The notes below the pieces were generated by a model. That model saw only the letters and a list, made by a program, of their open reading frames with translations. It did no database searches and was not told where the DNA came from. A stretch of 64,000 nt of DNA from an uncultured Clostridia bacterium (lineage in GTDB: Bacteria; Bacillota; Clostridia; Christensenellales; Borkfalkiaceae), in NCBI GenBank assembly GCA_949286835.1, contig CASEDP010000004.1, positions 62,001 through 126,000 on the forward strand, in the 5' to 3' direction. Shown here one piece after another: positions 51,337 through 59,795 of the stretch; within the stretch, counting starts at the first letter, position 1; each line of letters begins with the position of its first letter. A program made the translations under genes and the position numbers.

Positions 51337-52481
51337 TATACCCCTTTTAATATGCCTTTAATGTGCCGCGCGGCAAGGCTGCGGGCGCACGCGTCGACGT
51401 CGCAGAGCTGAGCATAGCTCTCAACGCGCGCATACTGCGTGCCCGCGACGACCGCCGCAGAAATTTCAAATATGTCGGTGAAGGAAATTTTGTCCTTTAA
51501 AAATGCGTCGACCGCCACTTCGCTTGCCGCATTGAGCACGGCAGGCATTATGCCGCCCCTCTCCCCGCACTCCAGCGCGAGGTCGTACATAGGGTACTGC
51601 CCCCGTTCGAGCGGCTGAAAATCGAGCGAGAACGCCCGCTTGAAGTCCATCTTCGCAAGCGGCAGCTCCTTCCTCTCCGGATAGGTCAGCGCAAGCTGAA
51701 TGGGCAGCTCCATAGAGGGATTTGAAAGCTGCGCCATAACCGCGCCGTCTGCAAATTCCACCATAGAATGGACTATACTCTGCGGCTGAATGACCGCCTC
51801 TATCTTTGAATATGGCGCGCCGTAAAGATGATGCGCCTCTATAATCTCATAGCCTTTATTGAGAAGGGTGGCGCTGTCTATGGTTATCTTTGCGCCCATC
51901 TTCCAGGTGGGGTGACGCAGCGCGTCCGCAGCCTTCACGCCGCGAAGGTCGGAAAATTTTCTGCCGCGGAACGGTCCGCCGCTCGCCGTGATGACGAGCC
52001 TTTCAAATGGCGCGTTCCTCCGATAGTTGAGGCACTGCCATATTGCCGAATGTTCGCTGTCGACGGGCACGAGATCGCGCGCGAGAGGCATAACTATGTC
52101 GCCGCCGCAGACAAGCGTCTCCTTGTTGGCAAGCGCCAGCGTTGCACCCGTCTCCAGCGCCCTGAGGCTGTATTTAAGCCCGGCAAAGCCGCCGCAGGCG
52201 ACGAACACGACGTCGGGAGAGCACCTTTCAAGCGCCTCCAGCGCCCCGTCCTCGCCGGAAAGCACTGTCGTGCCCGATGGCGCTGCTATTCCGTTTGCCG
52301 CCTCCCCGTCGGTGAGGACGGCATACTGCGGTTTGAATTCGGCAATCTGGTCGTTGAACGCCGCAAGCGAACGGTTGGATATCATTGCACAGAACGAAAA
52401 CTCCCCGCCGCTGCGCCTGACAACGTCGGCAACCTGCCTGCCTATGGAGCCGCAACTGCCGACTATTGCGATTTTCTTCAT
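51336..52481 (-). CDS. dxr: 1-deoxy-D-xylulose-5-phosphate reductoisomerase
   Basis: A 381-residue NADPH enzyme making 2-C-methyl-D-erythritol 4-phosphate for isoprenoids. The N-terminal nucleotide site is GSCGSIGRQVADVV, where GSTGSIG is usual. Metal and substrate motifs VDSEHSAIWQCL, ITASGGPFRG and GYEIIEAHHLYG are intact. It is preceded by a small hairpin with a U-tract, after cdsA, and shares a base with rseP. Confidence 0.96.
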   Translation of the reverse strand: MKKIAIVGSCGSIGRQVADVVRRSGGEFSFCAMISNRSLAAFNDQIAEFKPQYAVLTDGEAANGIAAPSGTTVLSGEDGALEALERCSPDVVFVACGGFAGLKYSLRALETGATLALANKETLVCGGDIVMPLARDLVPVDSEHSAIWQCLNYRRNAPFERLVITASGGPFRGRKFSDLRGVKAADALRHPTWKMGAKITIDSATLLNKGYEIIEAHHLYGAPYSKIEAVIQPQSIVHSMVEFADGAVMAQLSNPSMELPIQLALTYPERKELPLAKMDFKRAFSLDFQPLERGQYPMYDLALECGERGGIMPAVLNAASEVAVDAFLKDKISFTDIFEISAAVVAGTQYARVESYAQLCDVDACARSLAARHIKGILKGV

Positions 52482-52520
52482 TTATATTATACCCCGTAAA
52501 ATGTGAATAATGTCTGTAAA

Positions 52521-52548
52521 ATCAAAAAGCCCCTCTTATGAAGGGACT
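52521..52548 (-). terminator. Partial terminator between cdsA and dxr
   Basis: A 7-bp stem (52528-52534 with 52542-52548) is followed on the minus strand by TTTTTGATTTT. It could reduce transcription into dxr-rseP. Confidence 0.55.
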
Positions 52549-52560
52549 TTCGCTCTTAAA

Positions 52561-53472
52561 TCAGTAGATGAGCATAAAGCACACGACTATCGAGACGGAG
52601 GCAAACAGCATACTGTCGAACCTGTCTAAAATACCGCCGTGACCGGGTAAAATTTTGCCCATATCCTTTATGTTGCAGCCCCTCTTTATTGCGCTCTCGA
52701 ACAGGTCGCCGAGCTGGGCGAGAATTGCCGTAGGCAGGGCGAAGAGCATCAGAAGCACGAGATGGGGAATATCGCCGCTGTAATTTACTATCTTCACGCT
52801 GTCGAGGGGGACGTATTCGCAGAAAGCCCATACGAGAACCGCCGCGAGCAGCCCGCCTATTATGCCGCCGATTGAGCCGATTACCGTCTTGTTGGGGCTG
52901 GTGTGGGGCGCGAGTTTGAAGGGGATTTTCTTGCCGAAGAGCTTGCCGAAGAAGTACGCAAAGGTGTCCACCGCAGGCACGAGCACGAAGAGGAGCATTA
53001 TTGCGGGGGTCGAATTGTACGCGAGATGAGCGACATTGGGACCCACGCACGCGAGCACGCCGCAATAGAGTATGCACAGTTCAGAAAGAGCGGTGCTCCT
53101 TAAACTGCTTTCCTCGAAGTCAAAGACCATCATTGCCGCAGTGGCCATCATTCCTATGCTTGTCACAGACAGCAGGGCGACGAGCGCGACGAACGCGTCG
53201 GCAAAAAGTTTGCCCATAACGAAGGTGGGAATGATGAGCGTACAGGTTATCATTGTAAGCCACCACTGCACCCTGGAGATATTGCCGACGGCGCGCATAA
53301 ATTCGTATGCGCCGAGTATGGAGACTAGCCAGAACAGTATGTCTACGCCCAGACTGCCCATTGAAAAGACAGAACCGTCGGAAAACGCATAGTTAGGCAC
53401 GAATATCTTGAGCGCGACTATGCCGAGCATTGCGCCGATATAAAATATTGAGGTTATAATTCTCTGTTTCAT
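52561..53472 (-). CDS. cdsA: Phosphatidate cytidylyltransferase
   Basis: A membrane enzyme of about 303 residues that makes CDP-diacylglycerol. Eight or so helices end with the CdsA signature, LGDLFESAIKRGCNIKDMG followed by HGGILDRFDS, at about 250-285. The ATG at 53472 (AAGGAG 7 bases upstream) is preferred to the adjacent TTG at 53475. It follows uppS by about 10 bases. Confidence 0.95.
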   Translation of the reverse strand: MKQRIITSIFYIGAMLGIVALKIFVPNYAFSDGSVFSMGSLGVDILFWLVSILGAYEFMRAVGNISRVQWWLTMITCTLIIPTFVMGKLFADAFVALVALLSVTSIGMMATAAMMVFDFEESSLRSTALSELCILYCGVLACVGPNVAHLAYNSTPAIMLLFVLVPAVDTFAYFFGKLFGKKIPFKLAPHTSPNKTVIGSIGGIIGGLLAAVLVWAFCEYVPLDSVKIVNYSGDIPHLVLLMLFALPTAILAQLGDLFESAIKRGCNIKDMGKILPGHGGILDRFDSMLFASVSIVVCFMLIY

Positions 53473-53484
53473 CAAATTGCTCCT

Positions 53485-54180
53485 TCAGACCTTACCGAAA
53501 CGCCTTGTTCGGCGCGAAAATTCCGCAACGGCGTCATCAAGACATTCATCCGAGAAGTCGGGAAAGAGCACGTCGGAAAAGTACAGTTCGGCATATGCCG
53601 CCTGCCATAAAAGAAAATTGGAAAGCCTTACCTCTCCGCCCGTGCGGATTATGAGGTCGGGGTCGGGCATATCGCCCGTGTACATATTCGCCGACAGCGT
53701 CTGTTCGGTGACGGGCAACCCCTTGCCGACAACTTCGCGGCACGCTTCGGCAATCTCCCTGCGGGCGCCGTAAGCAAGCGCTATGCAGAACGTGAACTGC
53801 GCGTCTTTGGGCGAGCGGGCAACTCCGTCCTCCACCACCTTTCTGACGTCGTAGGGGAGAAGGGTGAGGTCGCCGATTATGCGGAGCGCCGCCCCGCCGT
53901 CTATCAGTCTGTCGACATTTTTAGAAAAGTATTTCTTTATGAGCGCATACAGTCCTTCCAGTTCGTCCTGCGACCGGGAAAGATTTTCGGTGGACAGCGC
54001 ATATACCGTGAGGTATTTTATTCCGATCTGTTTTGCCCTTTCCGAAAGCCCTATCATACGGTTCATCCCCGCATTGTGCCCTGCCGAACGGGGCAGAAGG
54101 CGCTTTTTTGCCCACCTGCCGTTGCCGTCCATTATTATGGCAACGTGGCGGGGTATGCCTTTTATTCCGCTTTCAGCCAT
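53485..54180 (-). CDS. uppS: Undecaprenyl diphosphate synthase
   Basis: A 231-residue cis-prenyltransferase building the C55 lipid carrier for cell wall. IIMDGNGRWAKKR with the catalytic aspartate is at about residues 15-27, STENLSRSQDEL follows, and the isopentenyl-binding DLIIRTGGEVRLSNFLLWQ is near the end. It lies 22 bases after frr and 9 before cdsA. Confidence 0.97.
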   Translation of the reverse strand: MAESGIKGIPRHVAIIMDGNGRWAKKRLLPRSAGHNAGMNRMIGLSERAKQIGIKYLTVYALSTENLSRSQDELEGLYALIKKYFSKNVDRLIDGGAALRIIGDLTLLPYDVRKVVEDGVARSPKDAQFTFCIALAYGARREIAEACREVVGKGLPVTEQTLSANMYTGDMPDPDLIIRTGGEVRLSNFLLWQAAYAELYFSDVLFPDFSDECLDDAVAEFSRRTRRFGKV

Positions 54181-54202
54181 TATGCTAAAACTCCGGCCGC
54201 GA

Positions 54203-54772
54203 TCAGACGGTCATTATTTCCTTTTCCTTTGCGGATGCAGTTGCGTCCACTTTGGCAACTGCCTCGGAGACCATCTTTTCGACTTCCTTTTCGCCGAGAG
54301 AAAACTCATCCTCGGAAATGGATTTGTCGTTCTTGAGCTTCTTGAGGGCGTCCATAGCGTCCCTTCTGACGTTACGCTGTGCGACTTTCGTGTCCTCTCC
54401 CATTTTCTTTATCTGCTTGGACAGGTCGCGCCTTCTCTCTTCGGTGAGTTCGGGGAACACAAGCCTTATCACCTTTCCGTCGTTGGTGGGCGTTATGCCT
54501 ATGTTGGAAACCTGAATTGCCTTTTCGATTGCCTTTAAAATGGAGATATCCCAGGGCGAAATGACAAGACACCTGCCCTCCTGAACGGAGATGTTGGAGG
54601 TCTGGGGAATGGGCGTCGCCGCGCCGTAATAGTCGACCATCACCTTGTCGAGAATGTGAGGATTAGCCCTTCCCGCGCGGATTGCGGAATAGTCTTCCTT
54701 GAGCACGCTGAGCGCCTTTTCAAGCTTTTCGTCAAGCACGAGCAAAATTTCTTCTATCTGTTCGTTTTCCAT
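54203..54772 (-). CDS. frr: Ribosome recycling factor
   Basis: A 189-residue factor that splits post-termination ribosomes with EF-G. The RAGRANPHILDKVMVDYYG stretch and an IPQTSNISVQEGRCLVI stretch are conserved, as is the C-terminal helix. GGAG lies about 10 bases before the ATG. It is parted from pyrH by 475 bases of structured repeat, which is unusual for this cluster. Confidence 0.97.
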   Translation of the reverse strand: MENEQIEEILLVLDEKLEKALSVLKEDYSAIRAGRANPHILDKVMVDYYGAATPIPQTSNISVQEGRCLVISPWDISILKAIEKAIQVSNIGITPTNDGKVIRLVFPELTEERRRDLSKQIKKMGEDTKVAQRNVRRDAMDALKKLKNDKSISEDEFSLGEKEVEKMVSEAVAKVDATASAKEKEIMTV

Positions 54773-54928
54773 TTTAAATACTCCTGAAATGAATTTTTAT
54801 TGTTTATTGTCTGCGGCTTTCCCCGCTTGTCGATTTATCTTAACCCGCCCGCCAACACTTTCTAAAAATGATTTTTGGCGCAAGGTCGGTAGCCGACTGC
54901 TATACTTAAAAACTGTTTCCCCAAAATA

Positions 54929-55250
54929 CTATATGGCGCAAGCAAAACCACGCTTTTGCGCAAGCGCACCACATTTGTGGCTCCGCCACCTCAGCGGTGT
55001 GAATTACCGCGACTTCTCATAATCGAGAGCACTGTCACCAGAAAACAAATTTACGAAACATAATTTACGGCGCAAGCAAAACCACGCTTTTGCGCAAGCG
55101 CACTCAATTTGTCGCTTGCGACCTCAGTAGGTGAAGGCGGCGCAATTATTATATTTGTGAGCGCTTTAAGATTGCGCCGCCGAGGGCAACGCCCTCGACC
55201 TCAAACGCATTTATTTTTGTCACCAAAAAATAAATCGTTTGAACTTGTCA
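54929..55250. repeat. Structured repeat block between pyrH and frr
   Basis: An exact 35-base direct repeat occurs at 54935-54969 and 55069-55103; each copy is itself palindromic (GCGCAAGC with GCTTTTGCGC). Each is followed by a small hairpin and ACCTCA (GTGGCTCCGCCACCTCA and GTCGCTTGCGACCTCA), and a third hairpin of this type with different stem, GAGGGCAACGCCCTCGACCTC, is at 55182-55202. Further stems are GGCGGCGCAAT (55136-55146) with ATTGCGCCGCC, and AAACGCATTTATTTTTG with its complement (55203-55241). Confidence 0.8.
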
Positions 55251-55958
55251 GTTATTATCTATCACCGTTCCCAGCTTTTCGCCGCAGACTACCCTTATTA
55301 TGCTGTCCTTTTCGTCCAGACCGAAGGCGATGACGGGCACGTTGTTTTCCATACACATCGTCGCGGCGGTGGCGTCCATAGCCTTTATGCCGTTCTTGAT
55401 TATGTCAATATAGTTGATGTGGTCGTATTTCTTTGCATTGGGGTTGAGCTTGGGGTCGCTGTCGTAGATGCCGTCTATATTCTTCGCCATCATCAGAACA
55501 TCCGCCTGAATTTCGCAGGCGCGCTGCGCGGCTGCGGTATCGGTAGAGCAATAGGGGTTGCCCGTGCCGCACGCCATTATTACCACCCTGCCCTTTTCAA
55601 AGTGGTGGAGAGCTTTCCTAAGAATATACGGCTCTGCAACCGACGTCATTATGAGCGCCGTCTGCACCCTGGTGGGTATGCCGCGCTGTTCGAGCGCGTC
55701 CATCATTGCAAGCGAGTTCATAACCGTTGCGAGCATTCCCATATGGTCGGCAGTCGTCCTCTCCATTTTGACGCCCTGCCTGCCGCGCCAGAAGTTGCCG
55801 CCGCCTATTACAAGCGCGACCTCGACGCCCATCTTCTTAATCGCCTCTATCTGGTCGACCACGCCGGAGATGACATTTTCGTTTATGCCGTGTCCTTCCT
55901 TGCCTGCAAGCGCCTCGCCCGAAAGCTTTATGAGCACTCTCTTGTATTTGGGTTGCAT
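55248..55958 (-). CDS. pyrH: Uridylate kinase
   Basis: A 236-residue UMP kinase of the amino-acid-kinase fold that makes UDP. LIKLSGEALAGKEG opens the protein, followed by VIGGGNFWRG, the acceptor region MGMLATVMNSLAM, and an ATP region at LMMAKNIDGIYDSDP. AAGGAG lies 8 bases before the ATG. It has its own promoter after the tsf terminator. Confidence 0.97.
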   Translation of the reverse strand: MQPKYKRVLIKLSGEALAGKEGHGINENVISGVVDQIEAIKKMGVEVALVIGGGNFWRGRQGVKMERTTADHMGMLATVMNSLAMMDALEQRGIPTRVQTALIMTSVAEPYILRKALHHFEKGRVVIMACGTGNPYCSTDTAAAQRACEIQADVLMMAKNIDGIYDSDPKLNPNAKKYDHINYIDIIKNGIKAMDATAATMCMENNVPVIAFGLDEKDSIIRVVCGEKLGTVIDNN

Positions 55959-55992
55959 AAGCCGCTCCTTGAAAACATATTTCTACCCATAG

Positions 55993-56022
55993 ATTATAAC
56001 ACAGCCCGACGAATAAAATCAA
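55993..56022 (-). promoter_or_regulatory. Promoter of pyrH
   Basis: Minus-strand TTGATT (56017-56022), 18-nt spacer, extended -10 TGTTATAAT (TATAAT at 55993-55998). Confidence 0.8.
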
Positions 56023-56106
56023 TACATATGAGCAAAATGAAACAAATATAAAAAAATTTTATATCCCGCAAAAGTGCATTTTGCGACAAAACGCGCGCAC
56101 GGCAGC

Positions 56107-56143
56107 AAAAAAACGGACGGCAGAGCTCTGTTTCTGCCGTCCG
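56107..56143 (-). terminator. Rho-independent terminator of rpsB-tsf
   Basis: A perfect 11-bp stem (56114-56124 with 56133-56143) followed on the minus strand by seven T residues (56113-56107). Confidence 0.95.
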
Positions 56144-56176
56144 CAAATATTATATTCCGATTTTTTGCGCCGAAGG

Positions 56177-57082
56177 TCAGTTCTTCTTCATTGCCTCGAC
56201 CTGCTTTGCAACCTCTGCGGAGAGGTCTTCCTTCTTCTTTTCGATGCCTTCGCCCATCTCCCAACGGATGAAACGGGCAACCTTGAACTTGTTGCCGATT
56301 ACCTGGGATACGGTCTGGCTGTCGTCCTTGACGAAGGGCTGATTGAGAAGGCAGGCTTCCGAATAGAACTTGCCCATCTTGCCCATTACTATCTTTTCGA
56401 GAATTTCCTTGGGCTTCTTGGCGTTCTTTTCGTCGTTCTGCATCTGGACGAGCATAATCTCCTTTTCCTTCTCCACTACCTCTGCGGGAACGTCGCCCTG
56501 AGCAACGTAGGAGGGCTTGCTTGCAGCTATCTGAAGGGCAACGTCGTGAAGGGTTTCCTCTGCGCCTGCAGTGAAGTCGACCGCCTCTACCATAACGCCG
56601 ACCTTGCCGCCCATATGGATATAGGTTTCAATCTTGCCGCTCGTTTCATAGACTTCAAAACGACGGATTGCTATCTTTTCGCCGATTACCGCTGTTGCGT
56701 CGGTGATGTAATCCTTTACGGTTGCGCCGTCAAGCGTGCAGGCATTGAGCGCCTCCACGTCTGCAGGCTTCTGCTCTGCAACTACCCTGGCAATGGTATC
56801 CACGATGCCGTGGAACTTGTCGCCCTTGGAAACGAAGTCGCTCTCGCAGTTGATTTCGATGAGCACGCCTACGCCGCACTTGGCGCATACATATGCGCCG
56901 ACTGCTCCCTCTGCCGCAATACGGCTTTCCTTCTTGACCGCCTTTGCAATGCCCCTCTCCCTGAGAAGCTCTGCCGCCTTTTCCATATCGCCGTCAGCGT
57001 CGGTAAGCGCCTTCTTGCAGTCGAGCATACCAGCGCCGCTCTTGTCTCTTAAAGTCATTACGTCCTTTGCCGTGAATGCCAT
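56177..57082 (-). CDS. tsf: Elongation factor Ts
   Basis: A 301-residue nucleotide-exchange factor for EF-Tu. The N-terminal UBA-like domain reads LRDKSGAGMLDCKKALTDADGD, and the EF-Tu contact appears as CESDFVSKGDKF. Its dimerisation region includes HVAMQIAA-like HDVALQIAASKP. It follows rpsB by 37 bases and ends in a strong terminator. Confidence 0.97.
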   Translation of the reverse strand: MAFTAKDVMTLRDKSGAGMLDCKKALTDADGDMEKAAELLRERGIAKAVKKESRIAAEGAVGAYVCAKCGVGVLIEINCESDFVSKGDKFHGIVDTIARVVAEQKPADVEALNACTLDGATVKDYITDATAVIGEKIAIRRFEVYETSGKIETYIHMGGKVGVMVEAVDFTAGAEETLHDVALQIAASKPSYVAQGDVPAEVVEKEKEIMLVQMQNDEKNAKKPKEILEKIVMGKMGKFYSEACLLNQPFVKDDSQTVSQVIGNKFKVARFIRWEMGEGIEKKKEDLSAEVAKQVEAMKKN

Positions 57083-57119
57083 ATATATCTACTCCTTAAT
57101 TTAATAGCTTGTGCCGCGA

Positions 57120-57893
57120 TTATTCAGCCTTTTCCTCGGAAGCTTCTACAACTTCCTCGATTGATGCGGGCTCTTCAGTCTTGACCTCTGCCTCTTCTAC
57201 GGAGAAGGTTTCGCCCTGGTTTGCTTCGATTACGGCGTTTGCGATTACGCCCGCGATGAGCTTGATTGCGCGGATTGCATCGTCGTTGCCGGGAATTACA
57301 TAGTCGATGAGGTCGGGGTCACAGTTGGTATCGGTGATTGCCACGATGGGAATGTTGAGCTTTCTTGCCTCTGCAACGGCGATGTCCTCGTTGTGGGGGT
57401 CTGCGATGAACATTACGCCGGGCATCTTGTTCATATCCCTGATGCCCTGAAGGTTGGTCTGGAGCTTTTCAAGCTCGTCCTTGAGCTTTGCCACTTCCTT
57501 CTTGGGGAGAAGGTCGAACTCGCCGCTCTCTTCCATCTTCTCGAGCTTTACCATTCTGTCGATACGGGAACGGATGGTCTTGAAGTTGGTGAGGGTGCCG
57601 CCCAGCCAACGGCTGTTGATGTAGTACTGACCGCAGCGCTCTGCCTCTTCCTTGATTGCGTCCTGAGCCTGCTTCTTGGTGCCGACGAAGAGTACGCTCT
57701 TGCCTTCCTTTACGGTCTCTACGACGAACTTGTAAGCCTCTTCGATGAGACCCACGGTGAGCTGAAGGTCGACGATGTGAATGTCGTTCCTTGCCGCATA
57801 GATGTACTTGCTCATCTTGGGATTCCACTTTCTCGTCTGGTGACCGAAGTGAACGCCTGCCTCGAGGAGCTGCTTCATAGTGATTACTGCCAT
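57120..57893 (-). CDS. rpsB: 30S ribosomal protein S2
   Basis: A 257-residue protein beginning [19 protein letters not shown], with [23 protein letters not shown] and [13 protein letters not shown]. The start at 57893 has GGAGG 8 bases upstream; the open frame extends upstream without S2-like sequence. The last 25 residues are an acidic Glu-rich tail common in Firmicutes. Confidence 0.98.
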   Translation of the reverse strand: MAVITMKQLLEAGVHFGHQTRKWNPKMSKYIYAARNDIHIVDLQLTVGLIEEAYKFVVETVKEGKSVLFVGTKKQAQDAIKEEAERCGQYYINSRWLGGTLTNFKTIRSRIDRMVKLEKMEESGEFDLLPKKEVAKLKDELEKLQTNLQGIRDMNKMPGVMFIADPHNEDIAVAEARKLNIPIVAITDTNCDPDLIDYVIPGNDDAIRAIKLIAGVIANAVIEANQGETFSVEEAEVKTEEPASIEEVVEASEEKAE

Positions 57894-58016
57894 ACTAAAA
57901 CCTCCGTTAAAACCTCCCCGAAAGCGCCTGTGTTTATGGGCGGATAGGACGGAACTGAAAGAATTTTTCCGCACGGCTCGCCCGCCTTTCGGGTGTGAAT
58001 TTTTTATAGCGTTGGT

Positions 58017-58045
58017 ATTTTAGCATATTTTTCCGCCATTGTAAA
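58017..58045 (-). promoter_or_regulatory. Promoter of rpsB-tsf
   Basis: Minus-strand TTTACA (58040-58045), 17-nt spacer, TAAAAT (58017-58022). The leader would be about 115 nt, long enough for control by S2, and contains a hairpin with CACCCGAAAGGCGGG. Confidence 0.72.
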
Positions 58046-58134
58046 GCAAATAAAATGAGCAGACGGAAATTTCCGCCTGCCCGAATTGAATTTTTGATGC
58101 GTATTTTATTGTTTCTGAAAGACAACGCTCAAAA

Positions 58135-58542
58135 TTATGCGTTTTTGAAGATTTCCAGCGACTTGTTGGAGAGCGAGAACAGGAAACAGTTTCCGTTGAC
58201 ATAGCCGCTCTCGACAGCCTTGTCGTACGCGTCCTGACCCAAATTTTCGACCACGTCGTCTTTTGAGGGACACTTGAAGATGACCGCAGTATCCAGCGCG
58301 CTTAAAATGCTGTCCGACTTGGTGCAGGTGATGACCTCGTACTTGCCGATCTCGTCGACCTTGTCGTCCGAAAGCCATTCCTTGAGCGTTTCGCTGTCGG
58401 CGCCGTTGACGACGGTGACCTCGTAGCCCTCTTTTTCAAACGCGCGCTTGATTGCGCCCGACTTGTCGCCGCAGCCGGCAAACATTACAGCCATAACGAC
58501 GACGGCAATGACGATGAGCGCGCCGCGCAAAAACTTTTTCAT
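58135..58542 (-). CDS. Small lipoprotein of unknown function
   Basis: A 135-residue protein with a helix and lipobox VMFAGC (Cys24). The rest (about 30-135) is a small alpha/beta domain with AIKRAFEKEGYEVTVVNG and no catalytic motif I recognise. GGGAGG lies 13 bases before the ATG and a good promoter is further up. Monocistronic. Confidence 0.75.
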   Translation of the reverse strand: MKKFLRGALIVIAVVVMAVMFAGCGDKSGAIKRAFEKEGYEVTVVNGADSETLKEWLSDDKVDEIGKYEVITCTKSDSILSALDTAVIFKCPSKDDVVENLGQDAYDKAVESGYVNGNCFLFSLSNKSLEIFKNA

Positions 58543-58579
58543 ACCGAATATTTCCTCCCTTCAGGATTATTTTTCCTGC

Positions 58580-58608
58580 ATTATATCACAGAAAACAAAA
58601 AATTTCAA
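58580..58608 (-). promoter_or_regulatory. Promoter of the small lipoprotein gene
   Basis: Minus-strand TTGAAA (58603-58608), 17-nt spacer, TATAAT (58580-58585). Confidence 0.82.
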
Positions 58609-58646
58609 TAGGTAACTTCAAATTACTGTCCGCAACCTGTCGCGCA

Positions 58647-59393
58647 TTACTGCTCTTCGTCCTCTTCGGACTGATAGAACTCCCACACTTCTTCGAGGAG
58701 GTCGTCGTCCTCTATGGGCTCGAGCATACCCTCTTCCTCCTTATAGCGGAAGATCGCAACCTCGTCGTCGCCTATCGCCTCGTTGGGCTCCGCGGCAAGC
58801 AGAAGGGCATACTTTTCGCCCTTGTATTCGGTGACGTCCATAAGTCTGAACTTTATTATATTGTTGTCATCGTCGACGAGTTCGATTATTTCGTCCTGTT
58901 CTTCGTCTGTTGCGTTGATGTCCTGTTCCTCTTCGGGGGTAAGCTTGTCCTTTTCCATAGTGGCTGCTCCTTTTAACTGATTATTTATTCTTCCCAGATA
59001 TCCGTCCAGAATGTTCGCCGCGGCGAGGGCGTCGACGTAGGATTTGCGCTTTTCCCTGCGCATACCCTCGGATATGAGCGTTTCGTGCGCCATCTGCGTG
59101 GTAAACCGCTCGTCCTCGCACACGACGGGGAGAGAGGTTGCCGCCCTGAGCGCGTCTATGAAGCGCCGTGCCTTGTTCGTCTGCACCGCCTCCGAGCCGT
59201 CGAAGTTGACGGGCAACCCGCATACTATTACGGTTGCGCCCTTCTCCTCCGCGAGAGCTATGAGGGCGGCGACGTCCTCCCTGAGGTTTTTGCGGTGATA
59301 GGTCACGGAGGGCAGGGCATAGGTATTGAACGGGTCTGACACGGCGACGCCGATGCGCTTGTCGCCTATGTCGAACGCTATGTATCTTTCCAC
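58647..59393 (-). CDS. ruvX: RuvX (YqgF) nuclease-like domain fused in frame to DUF1292 (YrzB-like)
   Basis: The GTG start at 59393 has GGAGG 7 bases upstream. Residues 1 to about 138 form the RuvX RNase H fold: AFDIGDKRIGVAVSDP, VIVCGLPVNFDGS and DERFTTQMAHETL, a family linked to 16S rRNA end processing. From residue 146 the frame continues into an acidic DUF1292 domain (EIIELVDDDNNIIKFRLMD). Normally these are neighbouring genes. Here no stop separates them, yet AAGGAG sits 9 bases before the internal ATG at 58958, so DUF1292 may also be made alone. Confidence 0.85.
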   Translation of the reverse strand: MERYIAFDIGDKRIGVAVSDPFNTYALPSVTYHRKNLREDVAALIALAEEKGATVIVCGLPVNFDGSEAVQTNKARRFIDALRAATSLPVVCEDERFTTQMAHETLISEGMRREKRKSYVDALAAANILDGYLGRINNQLKGAATMEKDKLTPEEEQDINATDEEQDEIIELVDDDNNIIKFRLMDVTEYKGEKYALLLAAEPNEAIGDDEVAIFRYKEEEGMLEPIEDDDLLEEVWEFYQSEEDEEQ

Positions 59394-59426
59394 TGTCCGC
59401 CTCCCTGGGGATATCCTTCGGAAATG

Positions 59427-59455
59427 AGTATATCACTGCCGCACATTTTTTTCAA
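59427..59455 (-). promoter_or_regulatory. Promoter of the ruvX fusion gene
   Basis: Minus-strand TTGAAA (59450-59455), 17-nt spacer, TATACT (59427-59432). Confidence 0.7.
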
Positions 59456-59487
59456 GCATTTTGACAGAAAGTCTGTCTGCTCCGCAC

Positions 59488-59532
59488 AAAAAAAGCGTGG
59501 GCAGCCCCGCCCGCAGGCAGGACTGCCCCGCT
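59488..59532 (-). terminator. Rho-independent terminator of the 54-residue membrane protein gene
   Basis: Stem 59494-59504 with 59523-59532 (one bulged base), followed on the minus strand by seven T residues (59494-59488). Confidence 0.8.
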
Positions 59533-59575
59533 CTTCCGCGACCGAAAGGGACTTAGCGGACTGCAAAGCCCGCCT

Positions 59576-59740
59576 TTACTGTTCCTTTTCGGTGCCCAGC
59601 TTTTCGTCTATATAACTTTCAGCCTTCTTCATCAGCTCGTCCTGATTCTTCCTGACGAGAGAGCGGAGCTTGCAGTTATTGGCAACGAGAAGCGCGCCGC
59701 CAGCCATTCCGACGGCAAGTCCTATTATGAATTTTTCCAT
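59576..59740 (-). CDS. Small single-helix membrane protein (54 residues)
   Basis: The ATG at 59740 follows GAGGTAAAGC. The protein begins MEKFIIGLAVGMAGGALLV, one glycine-rich membrane helix, then a charged tail with CKLRSLVRKNQDELMKKAE. The layout (helix then amphipathic charged tail) is like small DUF3042/YtxH-type proteins. A terminator follows. Function unknown. Confidence 0.7.
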   Translation of the reverse strand: MEKFIIGLAVGMAGGALLVANNCKLRSLVRKNQDELMKKAESYIDEKLGTEKEQ

Positions 59741-59795
59741 TGCTTTACCTCTCAGAGCGTAACGCTCAACTTAAGTATGGGAAAAATGAAAGTTA

